Assembly: GCF_006065315.1 (NCBI RefSeq)
Contig: NZ_CP040749.1
Location: forward strand, 4,982,001-5,046,000
Source of the DNA: Aureibaculum algae
Lineage (GTDB): Bacteria > Bacteroidota > Bacteroidia > Flavobacteriales > Flavobacteriaceae
Reading direction: 5' to 3'
Length of the DNA: 64,000 nucleotides
Shown: positions 17,867 through 25,657 of the stretch, one piece after another
Layout of the letters: every line of letters begins with the position of its first letter
How positions within the stretch are numbered: the first letter of the stretch is position 1
Position numbers and translations under genes: made by a program
Notes under the pieces: model-generated
Database searches by the model: none
Seen by the model: the letters and a program-made list of their open reading frames with translations, nothing else
What the model was told of the DNA's origin: nothing

Positions 17867-19438
17867 TTATTCATTAATAATTGTGTAAAATATTTCAAGT
17901 TTTAATCTTTGTTCGTCCGTATCAACAAGGTTATTGCCTTTTAGAACTACTCCTTTCGGGTTCCAACTATAATCTTTAATAATAGTATCAATAGCACTTG
18001 TTGGAAAATCGCTTGAGTGAGCCACTTTTATTGCTAGCTTATTTAGTTCTAAAGGCTCATCTGATTTTAAAACTTCTGAAATATAATCCGTTATAGTAAA
18101 CTCATATTTTAACGGTTTATTGTCATCATCTCTTTGCAAAACGCCATCAAATTGTCTTATGGAAGCTTCTGACATGGCATCAAGAATTTGGCTTTTGTAA
18201 TCATAATTGTACAAATACAATTGTTGTGGTATTATAGTATCGCCTTGATTTTTAATATATAATGAAAGGGTTGCTCCATTAATTAACCAGTTTTTATTCC
18301 TAATTTCTTCTAATTCGGTATTATCAAGTCCTTTAAACAATTCAACAACTGCCTCAGAACCCGCAGCACCCTGAATATATAAGCTTTCTTCACCATTACT
18401 AGTATCAGGGCTCATCAATTTAGTATCGATGTCAGATATAGCTTGTGAATAATCTCGATTATAAATTTCAGTTATAATACCACTTAGTGCGAAAATTGCT
18501 GTTTGCTTCGTTTTTACTGGAACATCTTCATCATCTGTATCTCCGTCACCATTTAAATCGCCTGTTGTTGTAGTTTCATCTGTTAACACAATATTACTAT
18601 AATAAAAAGTCATCGAGGCATTTGACATAGCTAGCGTCATTAAAGCCCCATCTGTACCATCCGCTTCAATAATTAATCCTCTAAAATAATTTAAAAAATT
18701 ATCACTTGAATCAAATGCTCCTGAATTTTGCTGATCAATAAATCTTGTTCTAAAAAAAGTAGTATCTAAAGGTATTTTTATTGAAGGTGATATAGTTGCC
18801 GATTTTATGGTATCTGTATCATCAACAGTATTTGCATCTCCATCTAAGAAATTTCTTTTAACATATAAAACCGTATCATTTGCATTCGGCTTAAAAAGAC
18901 CTGAATAAAGTAGGTCTTTTTTTGTGTAGGAGGCATTAGAATAGTATTTTTTATTTTCCGTTGGGTCTAAAGGATCTAAATTGTTCAGATAAGTTCCATT
19001 TTCATAAACCGAAAGCATAAATTCTTCATCCTCTTTCCCAAAAATTGAATCTAATTCAAAAACAGGTCTACCATTATCACCATCCTCTAATTGAGTAGAA
19101 TAATAAGGAATATTTAAAATTACTGCATCGATTGACATATTATCAGTAAATGAAATAGCACCAAGACCAACTTGACTAATAACAGATGCTTTTAAAAGTC
19201 CAAAATTATCATCTTTAATTACACCTAAGAGGTGAGGGTTACTAGTACTAATTTGAGATCTAGTAACATTTTCGTTATAAGCCACCACTTCAAAAGTTTC
19301 ACTTTCAGTAGTAAACAAATCATTATCTACTAAACCGACACCAACATTTTGAAAGTCTTTTTCACAAGAAATTACACCCAATAATACAATAGAAAATATA
19401 GCAATATATTTAATGCTGTTCACAATTTTTTTAGTCAT
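17867..19438 (-). CDS. DUF4270 domain-containing lipoprotein
   Basis: Lipoprotein of about 523 residues (lipobox LGVIS-Cys25, counting from the ATG at 19438) with a long beta-rich DUF4270 region. Characteristic stretches are EKDFQNVGVGLVDND just after the lipobox, a repeated pattern of predicted strands, Asp/Thr-rich loops (TTTGDLNGDGDTDDEDV, resembling a calcium-binding dockerin-like loop), and WNPKGVVLKGNNL near the C-terminus. The function is unknown; such proteins are confined to Bacteroidota and presumably face the periplasm or cell surface. I use the ATG rather than the TTG two codons upstream. It lies between the starch-synthase-like gene and glmS and is probably co-transcribed with both. 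Confidence 0.85.
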   Translation of the reverse strand: MTKKIVNSIKYIAIFSIVLLGVISCEKDFQNVGVGLVDNDLFTTESETFEVVAYNENVTRSQISTSNPHLLGVIKDDNFGLLKASVISQVGLGAISFTDNMSIDAVILNIPYYSTQLEDGDNGRPVFELDSIFGKEDEEFMLSVYENGTYLNNLDPLDPTENKKYYSNASYTKKDLLYSGLFKPNANDTVLYVKRNFLDGDANTVDDTDTIKSATISPSIKIPLDTTFFRTRFIDQQNSGAFDSSDNFLNYFRGLIIEADGTDGALMTLAMSNASMTFYYSNIVLTDETTTTGDLNGDGDTDDEDVPVKTKQTAIFALSGIITEIYNRDYSQAISDIDTKLMSPDTSNGEESLYIQGAAGSEAVVELFKGLDNTELEEIRNKNWLINGATLSLYIKNQGDTIIPQQLYLYNYDYKSQILDAMSEASIRQFDGVLQRDDDNKPLKYEFTITDYISEVLKSDEPLELNKLAIKVAHSSDFPTSAIDTIIKDYSWNPKGVVLKGNNLVDTDEQRLKLEIFYTIINE

Positions 19439-19465
19439 AAACAATAAATTATTTTTAAAATTATT

Positions 19466-20272
19466 TTATAAAACTTCGGTAAGGTAAAAGTTGGAGTATA
19501 TATCAGAAGGTTCTTCTCCATCTTGGTGCCCTAGTAGAGGAATTTCTTTTTGATTAATAAACTCTACTATTTCTTCAGGAATAGTTTCACTTCCCTTAAT
19601 AACAGCATCTGAATTTTCAATTGCTATTTTCATCAGATTATTATAACTAGTGGTAGAAATGGACTGTAGTTTTTCGTCATTAATACCATCAAATCTAACT
19701 TTGTCTTTTAGTTTATCACCTATAGTCCCTTCAAAACCAGTATCGTAAACAGAAGTAACTATTTTACTATTGATATATAAAGGGTCATTTTTATAGTATT
19801 CTCTCAAATACAAAGGTAATAATGAAGCCATCCACCCATGTACATGAATAATATCAGGAGTCCAATTTAATTTTTTAACCGTCTCTATTACACCTTTTGC
19901 AAAAAATATGGCACGTTCATCATTATCTTCAAATAATTTTCCATCCTCATCTGAATAAACAGCCTTACGCTTAAAATATTCATCATTATCAATAAAATAA
20001 ACTTGCATTCTTTCTTTTGGTATTGAAGCAACTTTAATTATCAACGGCATATCCATATCATTGATAATCAAATTCATACCCGACAATCGAATTACTTCAT
20101 GCAATTGGTGTCTTCGCTCATTGATAACACCAAATCTTGGCATAAAAATTCTAATTTGAGCACCTTTACTGTGCATTAGTCTTGCCAACTCAAAGGAAGT
20201 GCTTGCTGTATCTGTTTCTGGTAAATAAGGAATTACCTCCGATGATACATACAATATTCTCTTATCTTTCAT
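19466..20272 (-). CDS. Half-length glycogen/starch synthase-like protein (GT5 N-terminal domain only)
   Basis: Resembles the N-terminal Rossmann half of glycogen synthase GlgA: ILYVSSEVIPYLPETDTASTS at the start, RIFMPRFGVINER, and PDIIHVHGWMASLLPLYLR. It is only 268 residues against about 470-480 for GlgA. The C-terminal GT-B half is absent and no frameshift is needed to explain this. The ADP-glucose-binding K-x-G-G motif near the N-terminus is replaced by ETDTASTS. It is therefore unlikely to be a normal glycogen synthase and may act as a regulator or binding protein. It is the first gene of the operon with DUF4270 and glmS and divergent from panC. A -7 element lies at 20299-20306. Confidence 0.85.
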   Translation of the reverse strand: MKDKRILYVSSEVIPYLPETDTASTSFELARLMHSKGAQIRIFMPRFGVINERRHQLHEVIRLSGMNLIINDMDMPLIIKVASIPKERMQVYFIDNDEYFKRKAVYSDEDGKLFEDNDERAIFFAKGVIETVKKLNWTPDIIHVHGWMASLLPLYLREYYKNDPLYINSKIVTSVYDTGFEGTIGDKLKDKVRFDGINDEKLQSISTTSYNNLMKIAIENSDAVIKGSETIPEEIVEFINQKEIPLLGHQDGEEPSDIYSNFYLTEVL

Positions 20273-20298
20273 AAAATCCGTCTGTATTTAAGAATAAG

Positions 20299-20306
20299 CA
20301 AAATTA
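20299..20306 (-). promoter_or_regulatory. -7 promoter element of the GT5-like/DUF4270/glmS operon
   Basis: TAATTTTG on the minus strand, 26 bases before the first ATG of the operon, in the intergenic region shared with divergent panC. Confidence 0.6.
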
Positions 20307-20378
20307 CGAATTTTTGCTTAGATTTAGGCTTAAAATGTTAAGTTTACGCCCTTTTAACACTAATTAACATTAAAATTG

Positions 20379-21218
20379 ATGGATGTTTTTTATAAAAATA
20401 AAACTATCGAAGCGTATTTAGACTCGCTTGACAGTACTGTTTCTGTAGGATTTGTACCTACAATGGGAGCTTTGCATAAAGGCCATATTTCACTTATTGA
20501 ACAAGCAAAATCTGAGAATAACATAGTGGTAGTTAGCATTTTCGTTAACCCAACACAATTTGACAAAGAAGAAGATTTGTTAAAATATCCTAAAGATTTA
20601 AAAAAAGATCTGGAGCTTTTAAAAAGTATTGATTGCGATGTAGTTTATGCTCCCGATGCCTTAGAAATTTATAACAATCAAATTATGTCTAACTCTTTTA
20701 ATTTTGATGGATTAGAACATCAAATGGAAGGTAAACACAGAAAAGGACACTTTGATGGCGTTGGAACTATAGTAAAAAAGTTGTTCGAAATAGTAAAACC
20801 AAATAGAGCTTATTTTGGAGAAAAAGATTTTCAACAATTACAAATAATAAAAAAACTGGTTGAAAAGCATCATTTACCTGTTCAAATTATTCCGTGTGCT
20901 ATCTATAGAGAAGATGATGGATTAGCCATGAGCTCTAGAAATAGTAGACTTACGGGCGTTCAAAGAGAAGAAGCTCCATTTATATTTCAAACATTAAAAA
21001 CGGCCAAAGAAAAGTTTAAATCAGAATCTATTTCTACAATTATAGAGTGGGTAGAAAAACAGTTCAATGCAAATAGTATTTTAAAGTTAGAATATTTTGA
21101 AATTGCCAATGAAACAACTTTAATATCCGCAAACCGCAAACGAAAGGGTAATAATTACAGAGCATATATTGCTGTATTTGCAGGTGAGATTAGATTAATT
21201 GACAATTTAGCGTTATAA
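20379..21218 (+). CDS. panC: Pantothenate synthetase
   Basis: Condenses pantoate and beta-alanine with ATP to give pantothenate for coenzyme A; cytoplasmic. The 279-residue product has the nucleotidyltransferase motif PTMGALHKGHISLI (HxGH), VVSIFVNPTQF, the GKHRKGHFDGVGTIVKKL loop, GEKDFQQLQII, and the AMSSRNSRL loop (KMSKS-like). I use the ATG at 20379, one codon after a TTG. It is divergent from the GT5-like gene and directly upstream of panD, which supplies the beta-alanine, so the two form a pathway pair even though panD has its own -7 element. Confidence 0.97.
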   Translation: MDVFYKNKTIEAYLDSLDSTVSVGFVPTMGALHKGHISLIEQAKSENNIVVVSIFVNPTQFDKEEDLLKYPKDLKKDLELLKSIDCDVVYAPDALEIYNNQIMSNSFNFDGLEHQMEGKHRKGHFDGVGTIVKKLFEIVKPNRAYFGEKDFQQLQIIKKLVEKHHLPVQIIPCAIYREDDGLAMSSRNSRLTGVQREEAPFIFQTLKTAKEKFKSESISTIIEWVEKQFNANSILKLEYFEIANETTLISANRKRKGNNYRAYIAVFAGEIRLIDNLAL

Positions 21219-21235
21219 AAGAACCTAAAATTAAT

Positions 21236-21243
21236 TATCTTTG
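21236..21243 (+). promoter_or_regulatory. -7 promoter element that fixes the panD start
   Basis: TATCTTTG fits TAnnTTTG. The TTG of this element (21241-21243) is also the first possible start codon of the open frame, which therefore cannot be translated from this promoter. The GTG at 21265 is about 21 bases downstream. Confidence 0.72.
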
Positions 21244-21264
21244 CACAAAATTAAAAAAACGCTT

Positions 21265-21618
21265 GTGGATATTGTCGCATTAAAATCAAAAATACATAGG
21301 GTTACCGTAACTGGTGCCGATTTAAATTATATTGGAAGCATAACCATTGATGAAAACTTAATGGATGCCGCAAATATGATTCAAGGAGAAAAAGTACAAA
21401 TTGTTAACGTTAATAATGGTGAAAGAATTGAAACTTACATTATTAAAGGCGAAAGAGGGAAAGGTGAAATTGTATTGAACGGACCTGCAGCCAGAAGAGT
21501 TGCTAAAGGAGATATTGTTATTATTATTGGATATGGTATAATGGATTTTGAAGAAGCAAAAACCTTTGAACCAACTGTAATATTTCCTGATGAAAAAACA
21601 AATACGTTGTTAAGTTAA
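21265..21618 (+). CDS. panD: Aspartate 1-decarboxylase (pyruvoyl-dependent)
   Basis: Decarboxylates aspartate to beta-alanine for pantothenate synthesis; cytoplasmic. The proenzyme self-cleaves between Gly24 and Ser25 to form the pyruvoyl group. With the GTG start at 21265 the cleavage motif NYIGSITID falls exactly at Gly24-Ser25 and the N-terminus ([20 protein letters not shown]) aligns with the family. An upstream TTG at 21241 lies inside the -7 promoter element and is rejected. The protein has 117 residues, a normal length. Further motifs are [16 protein letters not shown] and [12 protein letters not shown]. It follows panC by 46 bases. Confidence 0.96.
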   Translation: MDIVALKSKIHRVTVTGADLNYIGSITIDENLMDAANMIQGEKVQIVNVNNGERIETYIIKGERGKGEIVLNGPAARRVAKGDIVIIIGYGIMDFEEAKTFEPTVIFPDEKTNTLLS

Positions 21619-21628
21619 ACTGACCTTA

Positions 21629-22597
21629 TTGAACAAAAAACTTAGAAAATCATTATTTTTAATACTCCCAATTGCCTTGGGAGTTTTTTTAGTTTGGTAT
21701 TTTTTATCAAAACTAACACCAGATGATAAAACCGCTATAATTAACTCATTTAAAGAAGCTAATTATTGGTGGGTATTACTGTCTTTAGTTTTAGGAGCTT
21801 TAAGTCATTTATCAAGAGCATACCGTTGGCAATTTATGTTAAAACCCATGGGTTATAAACCGAAATTTGCTAATAGTGTTATGACCGTATTTGTTGCATA
21901 TCTAGTGAATCTTGGTATACCTCGTGCTGGTGAAATTGCTCGTGCAACGGGGATTTCAAAGTACGAAAACATCCCATTTGAAAAAGCTTTTGGAACTATC
22001 GTTGCTGAACGTATTGCAGACGCTATTATGCTAATGGGAATTATAGGTTTAGCCTTTTTTCTACAAGCTGAATTACTATCAGAATATTTATTTAAAGATG
22101 AAGATAGTGGCATGCAAAAATATATTGTGTTTGCCGCAATAGTCGCATTGGCAATTAGCTTTTACTTTATCATCAAAAAATCAAAAAACCCATTTTTTAT
22201 TAAAATAAAGCAATTTATTAACGGGTTAGTAGAGGGTGCTATCAGTATTTTTAAAATGGACAACAAATGGTCATTCATTTTCCATACCTTTTTTATTTGG
22301 TTAATGTATGTTTTAATGTTTTATGCAGTTAGTTTTGCCTTACCAGAAACCTCGAATTTACCTTTTGAAGCTATTATCGTTGGTTTTGTGGTTGGCGGAA
22401 TAAGCATGGCAGTAACCAATGGAGGTTTAGGAACCTACCCTATTGCCGTTGCTAGTGTGCTAATTTTGTATGATATACCTGACAATCCAGCAAGAGCTTT
22501 TGCATGGATAATGTGGACAGCCCAAACATTAATGGTGTTGTTATTTGGTGCTTTATCTTTCTTAATTTTACCTATTTACAATAGAAATAGAACGTAA
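21629..22597 (+). CDS. Lysylphosphatidylglycerol-synthase-like flippase-type membrane protein (UPF0104)
   Basis: Integral membrane protein of 322 residues with about 7-8 hydrophobic helices, belonging to the LPG_synthase_TM/UPF0104 group. Family marks are ALSHLSRAYRWQFMLKP early, YLVNLGIPRAGEIARATG in the middle, and GGISMAVTNGGLGTYPIAVA late. Established: the family includes the flippase half of MprF and AglD-type proteins; a lipid or polyprenyl substrate is inferred. The start is a TTG 10 bases after the panD stop, and its last base overlaps the next ATG, so it is translationally linked in an apparent operon panD, flippase-like, GHMP kinase, flavoprotein. No soluble synthase domain is attached. 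Confidence 0.85.
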   Translation: MNKKLRKSLFLILPIALGVFLVWYFLSKLTPDDKTAIINSFKEANYWWVLLSLVLGALSHLSRAYRWQFMLKPMGYKPKFANSVMTVFVAYLVNLGIPRAGEIARATGISKYENIPFEKAFGTIVAERIADAIMLMGIIGLAFFLQAELLSEYLFKDEDSGMQKYIVFAAIVALAISFYFIIKKSKNPFFIKIKQFINGLVEGAISIFKMDNKWSFIFHTFFIWLMYVLMFYAVSFALPETSNLPFEAIIVGFVVGGISMAVTNGGLGTYPIAVASVLILYDIPDNPARAFAWIMWTAQTLMVLLFGALSFLILPIYNRNRT

Positions 22598-23553
22598 TGA
22601 AAACTTATTACAGTAACGGGAAACTACTGCTTACTGGTGAATACCTTGTCCTTGACGGAGCAAAAGCTCTGGCTTTACCTACAAAATTTGGGCAGAGTAT
22701 AACTATCAAAAAAATTAATGAAGACAAACTTGTTTGGGAAAGTTATACAGACCGAAACGAGTTATGGCTCCAAGTTGAATTTGATTTACCTAGATTGCGA
22801 ATTATATCGGCAACTTTTGAATCTAGTAAAGAGGGTGGTGGCGATTTATTAGCTGAAAAACTTCGAGAAATATTACTGAGTGCTAAATCGCAATCCCAAA
22901 TGCTCGGGACAAACTTCCTCACAGAAAAACAGGGATATTATTTAAAATCAACACTTGATTTTCCGAGAAATTGGGGACTAGGTTCATCCTCTACCTTAAT
23001 CAATAACATTGCTCAATGGGCAAATGTCGATGCTTTTAAATTACAATTTTCTAATTTTGGAGGTAGCGGATATGATATTGCTTGTGCCCAAAACGACGAA
23101 TCAATTTTGTATCAGAAATTAAATAAAAAACCAATAGTTGAAACTATAGCTTTTAACCCAAAATTTAGAAATCAACTCTATTTTGTGCACCTCAACAAAA
23201 AACAAAATAGTAGAGAAGGTATTGCTTCGTACAGAAATTTTAAGGGTAATATAAATGAATTGACCCTCGAAATATCTAATCTAACAGGAGAAATTAGTAG
23301 TGTTGCATCACTATCCGTTTTTGAAAAGTTAATCAATGAACATGAAAGAATTATTTCATCAATAATTCAGCAAAAACCTGTTCAAGAAAAATTTTTTTCT
23401 GATTATTTTGGTCAAACAAAAAGCCTTGGTGCTTGGGGAGGCGATTTTATTTTAGCTACAGGAAATGATGATACGCCTGAATACTTTAAGCAAAAAGGTT
23501 TTGGAACCGTAATTTCATATACAGAAATGATATTATGCGACAAAAAACAGTAA
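22597..23553 (+). CDS. GYDIA-family GHMP kinase (putative mevalonate-pathway kinase)
   Basis: Sugar or isoprenoid small-molecule kinase of the GHMP fold with 318 residues. Motifs in order are GKLLLTGEYLVLDGAKALALP (N-terminal motif 1), FPRNWGLGSSSTLINNIAQW (ATP loop), GGSGYDIACAQ (the signature that names the group), and LGAWGGDFILATG (motif 3). With mvaD and mevalonate kinase elsewhere in the window, it is a good candidate for phosphomevalonate kinase, but the substrate is not proven. The segment SQSQMLG (around 22890-22912) looks inserted relative to what I recall of relatives and is encoded by a short palindromic sequence. It overlaps the next gene by 19 bases. Confidence 0.85.
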   Translation: MKTYYSNGKLLLTGEYLVLDGAKALALPTKFGQSITIKKINEDKLVWESYTDRNELWLQVEFDLPRLRIISATFESSKEGGGDLLAEKLREILLSAKSQSQMLGTNFLTEKQGYYLKSTLDFPRNWGLGSSSTLINNIAQWANVDAFKLQFSNFGGSGYDIACAQNDESILYQKLNKKPIVETIAFNPKFRNQLYFVHLNKKQNSREGIASYRNFKGNINELTLEISNLTGEISSVASLSVFEKLINEHERIISSIIQQKPVQEKFFSDYFGQTKSLGAWGGDFILATGNDDTPEYFKQKGFGTVISYTEMILCDKKQ

Positions 23554-24752
23554 TTATTGGTGGTGGAGCTGCGGGATTTTTTGCCGCAATAACCTGTGCA
23601 GAAAACAATCCAGATACTGAAATTATAATTTTAGAACGTGGTAAAGAAGTACTTCAAAAAGTAAAAATATCTGGCGGAGGAAGATGTAATGTAACACATG
23701 CTTGTTTCGACCCAAAAGAACTTTGTGAATTTTACCCAAGGGGAAACAAAGAATTACTCGGACCATTCCATCAGTTTATGACTGGCGACACCATGCAATG
23801 GTTTGAAGATCGTGGGGTTGAATTAAAAATTGAAGCTGACAATCGTGTTTTTCCTGTATCCAATTCTTCACAAAGCATTATGGATGTATTGCTTAAATCA
23901 ACTACAAAACTGGGAATAGTCACTAAATTAAATCATAAAGTCGAATCTTTTAAAAAGGCCGGAGATCAATGGAGTATAATAACGAATAAAGGTGATTTTA
24001 TCGCTGATAAATTATTGATAGCTTCAGGCAGTAACACCAAAATATGGGAAATGTTGGAAAAACTTGGACATACCATTGTTCAGCCCGTACCGTCACTATT
24101 TACCTTTAAAATAAACGACAAGAGAATTAAAGAAATTCCAGGTGTTTCTGTAGCAAATGCAACAGTATCAATAGTAAATTCAGAATTCCAAACGAATGGC
24201 CCTTTATTGATTACACATTGGGGAATGAGTGGACCAGCCATTTTAAAACTTTCTGCCTTTGGAGCTCGTTTTTTAGCTGAGAAAGACTACCAATATAATG
24301 TAGAAGTAAATTGGTTATCAAAACCAACCGAACATGTTCTGGAAAACTTAAAGGGTATTAGAAAAGACAATCAAAAGAAACAGATAATTCTTAAATCTGT
24401 TTTTCCAGCAATACCAAAACGCCTTTGGGAAAACTTAATCTTGGCTTCAGAGATAACAAGAGAATCTAAATGGGCAGATGTATCTAACAAACAACTCGAA
24501 AACCTCAGTAATCAACTTACTAAAGGACTGTTTAATGCTAATGGGAAAAGTACATTTAAAGAAGAATTTGTAACCGCAGGCGGTATAGATTTAAAAGAAG
24601 TTAATTTTAAACGATTTGAAAGTAAACTCCACAGTAATTTATTTTTTGCTGGTGAAGTGCTAAATATCGATGCCGTTACAGGCGGATTTAATTTCCAAAA
24701 TGCTTGGACGGGTGGTTATATTGTTGGGAATACAATGGCTAATAATAATTAA
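23535..24752 (+). CDS. NAD(P)/FAD-dependent oxidoreductase (BaiN/YhiN/HI0933 type)
   Basis: Flavoprotein of 405 residues. The N-terminal FAD-binding Rossmann motif is VIIGGGAAGFFAAITCAE. The family-specific KISGGGRCNVTHAC follows. The C-terminal block FAGEVLNIDAVTGGFNFQNAWTGGY closes the FAD site. The family includes BaiN, a bile-acid dehydroxylation reductase, but most members are housekeeping enzymes of unknown substrate, so I do not transfer that role. Its start lies inside the end of the GHMP kinase gene (19-base overlap), showing tight operon packing. The gene ends just before the -7 element of the AlkB-like gene. Confidence 0.92.
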   Translation: MRQKTVIIGGGAAGFFAAITCAENNPDTEIIILERGKEVLQKVKISGGGRCNVTHACFDPKELCEFYPRGNKELLGPFHQFMTGDTMQWFEDRGVELKIEADNRVFPVSNSSQSIMDVLLKSTTKLGIVTKLNHKVESFKKAGDQWSIITNKGDFIADKLLIASGSNTKIWEMLEKLGHTIVQPVPSLFTFKINDKRIKEIPGVSVANATVSIVNSEFQTNGPLLITHWGMSGPAILKLSAFGARFLAEKDYQYNVEVNWLSKPTEHVLENLKGIRKDNQKKQIILKSVFPAIPKRLWENLILASEITRESKWADVSNKQLENLSNQLTKGLFNANGKSTFKEEFVTAGGIDLKEVNFKRFESKLHSNLFFAGEVLNIDAVTGGFNFQNAWTGGYIVGNTMANNN

Positions 24753-24760
24753 TACTTTTG
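24753..24760 (+). promoter_or_regulatory. -7 promoter element of the AlkB-like gene
   Basis: TACTTTTG directly follows the flavoprotein stop codon region and lies 18 bases before the ATG at 24778. It argues against the longer frame that opens at 24670 inside the previous gene. Confidence 0.65.
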
Positions 24761-24777
24761 ATAAAATAGATTACCAA

Positions 24778-25386
24778 ATGTACCTTTTTGATGACTTTAT
24801 TGACGCAAATAAAAACCTCTTACCAGAAGACGGCACAGTAAATTATTATGGAAAATTATTGACTAAGGAAAAAGCAACTGTATATTACGAAAGTCTACTA
24901 AAAACCATTCAGTGGAAAAATGATATTGCTATTATCTTTGGAAAGCGTATCGAAACAAAGCGAAAAGTAGCATGGTACGCTGAAAAACCCTTTGAATACA
25001 CCTATTCTAACAATACGAAATTGGCTTTACCATGGACCAAAGAGTTACAAAAATTAAAAACATTAATTGAACAAAAGACAGGAGAAACCTTTAATTCCTG
25101 CTTGCTAAATTTATACCATAACGGATCAGAAGGTATGGCTTGGCATAGCGATGGAGAAAAAGATTTAAAGAAAAATGGTGCCATTGCTTCCTTCAGTTTT
25201 GGTGCTGAACGCAAATTTGCTTTTAAGCATAAAGTGACCAAAGAAGTTGTCTCATTAGTTTTGGAACATGGAAGCTTATTGGTAATGAAAGATGAAACAC
25301 AAACACATTGGCTACACAGATTACCACCAACCAAGAAATTTTTTAATCCAAGAGTAAATTTGACGTTTAGAACAATTGAGAAATAA
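24778..25386 (+). CDS. AlkB-like 2-oxoglutarate/Fe(II) dioxygenase
   Basis: Oxidative demethylase of the AlkB family, which typically repairs N-alkylated bases in DNA or RNA; cytoplasmic. The product has 202 residues. The Fe(II) ligands are His123 and Asp125 in AWHSDGEK and His180 in WLHRLPP. The 2-oxoglutarate-binding Arg residues are in RVNLTFR at the C-terminus. The pattern LYHNGSEGMAWHSD resembles the ALKBH2/3-like bacterial group. The start at 24778 is set by the -7 element at 24753-24760; the longer frame from 24670 is an overlap with the flavoprotein gene. It ends 5 bases before the convergent small gene. Confidence 0.93.
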   Translation: MYLFDDFIDANKNLLPEDGTVNYYGKLLTKEKATVYYESLLKTIQWKNDIAIIFGKRIETKRKVAWYAEKPFEYTYSNNTKLALPWTKELQKLKTLIEQKTGETFNSCLLNLYHNGSEGMAWHSDGEKDLKKNGAIASFSFGAERKFAFKHKVTKEVVSLVLEHGSLLVMKDETQTHWLHRLPPTKKFFNPRVNLTFRTIEK

Positions 25387-25390
25387 ACGT

Positions 25391-25627
25391 TTAACTAGCC
25401 ACTTCTCCTCTATGTGGCTTTAACGCATCACGATAGATAAGCATATCTTTTTCATCCACAACAATATAGGCAATGGCAAAGTATTCTGAATGTTCAGTAA
25501 CATCAACTTCATAATATGACAGCTTTTCCTTGACTGCAAATTCCTTTAAATGAATGGCATGGTGCTTTGCTGTTGGTAAAGCTTCTGGGCCTCTAAAGTC
25601 CCATATTAATTTTATTTTTCTGCTCAA
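25391..25627 (-). CDS. Conserved small protein of unknown function (78 residues)
   Basis: Short soluble protein: MSRKIKLIWDFRGPEALPTA at the start, then HHAIHLKEFAVKEKL, YYEVDVTEHSEYFAIAYIVV and a C-terminal DALKPHRGEVAS. The composition (paired His, mixed alpha/beta pattern) looks like a real compact domain, and I recall similar proteins in many flavobacteria with no known role. I chose the TTG at 25627. The alternative TTG at 25648 lies inside a -7 element (25646-25653). It is convergent with the AlkB-like gene, 5 bases apart, and downstream of the serine hydrolase. Confidence 0.7.
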   Translation of the reverse strand: MSRKIKLIWDFRGPEALPTAKHHAIHLKEFAVKEKLSYYEVDVTEHSEYFAIAYIVVDEKDMLIYRDALKPHRGEVAS

Positions 25628-25645
25628 CGTATAATTTTTAAAACA

Positions 25646-25653
25646 CAAAAATA
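25646..25653 (-). promoter_or_regulatory. -7 promoter element of the 78-residue protein gene
   Basis: TATTTTTG on the minus strand. Its TTG is the first possible start of the open frame, so translation must begin at the TTG at 25627 instead. Confidence 0.65.
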
Positions 25654-25657
25654 ACCA

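Noticed and set aside
24670..24777. Longer start of the AlkB-like gene inside the flavoprotein gene
   Set aside because: This part is a second frame of the flavoprotein gene, and a -7 element lies just before the ATG at 24778.
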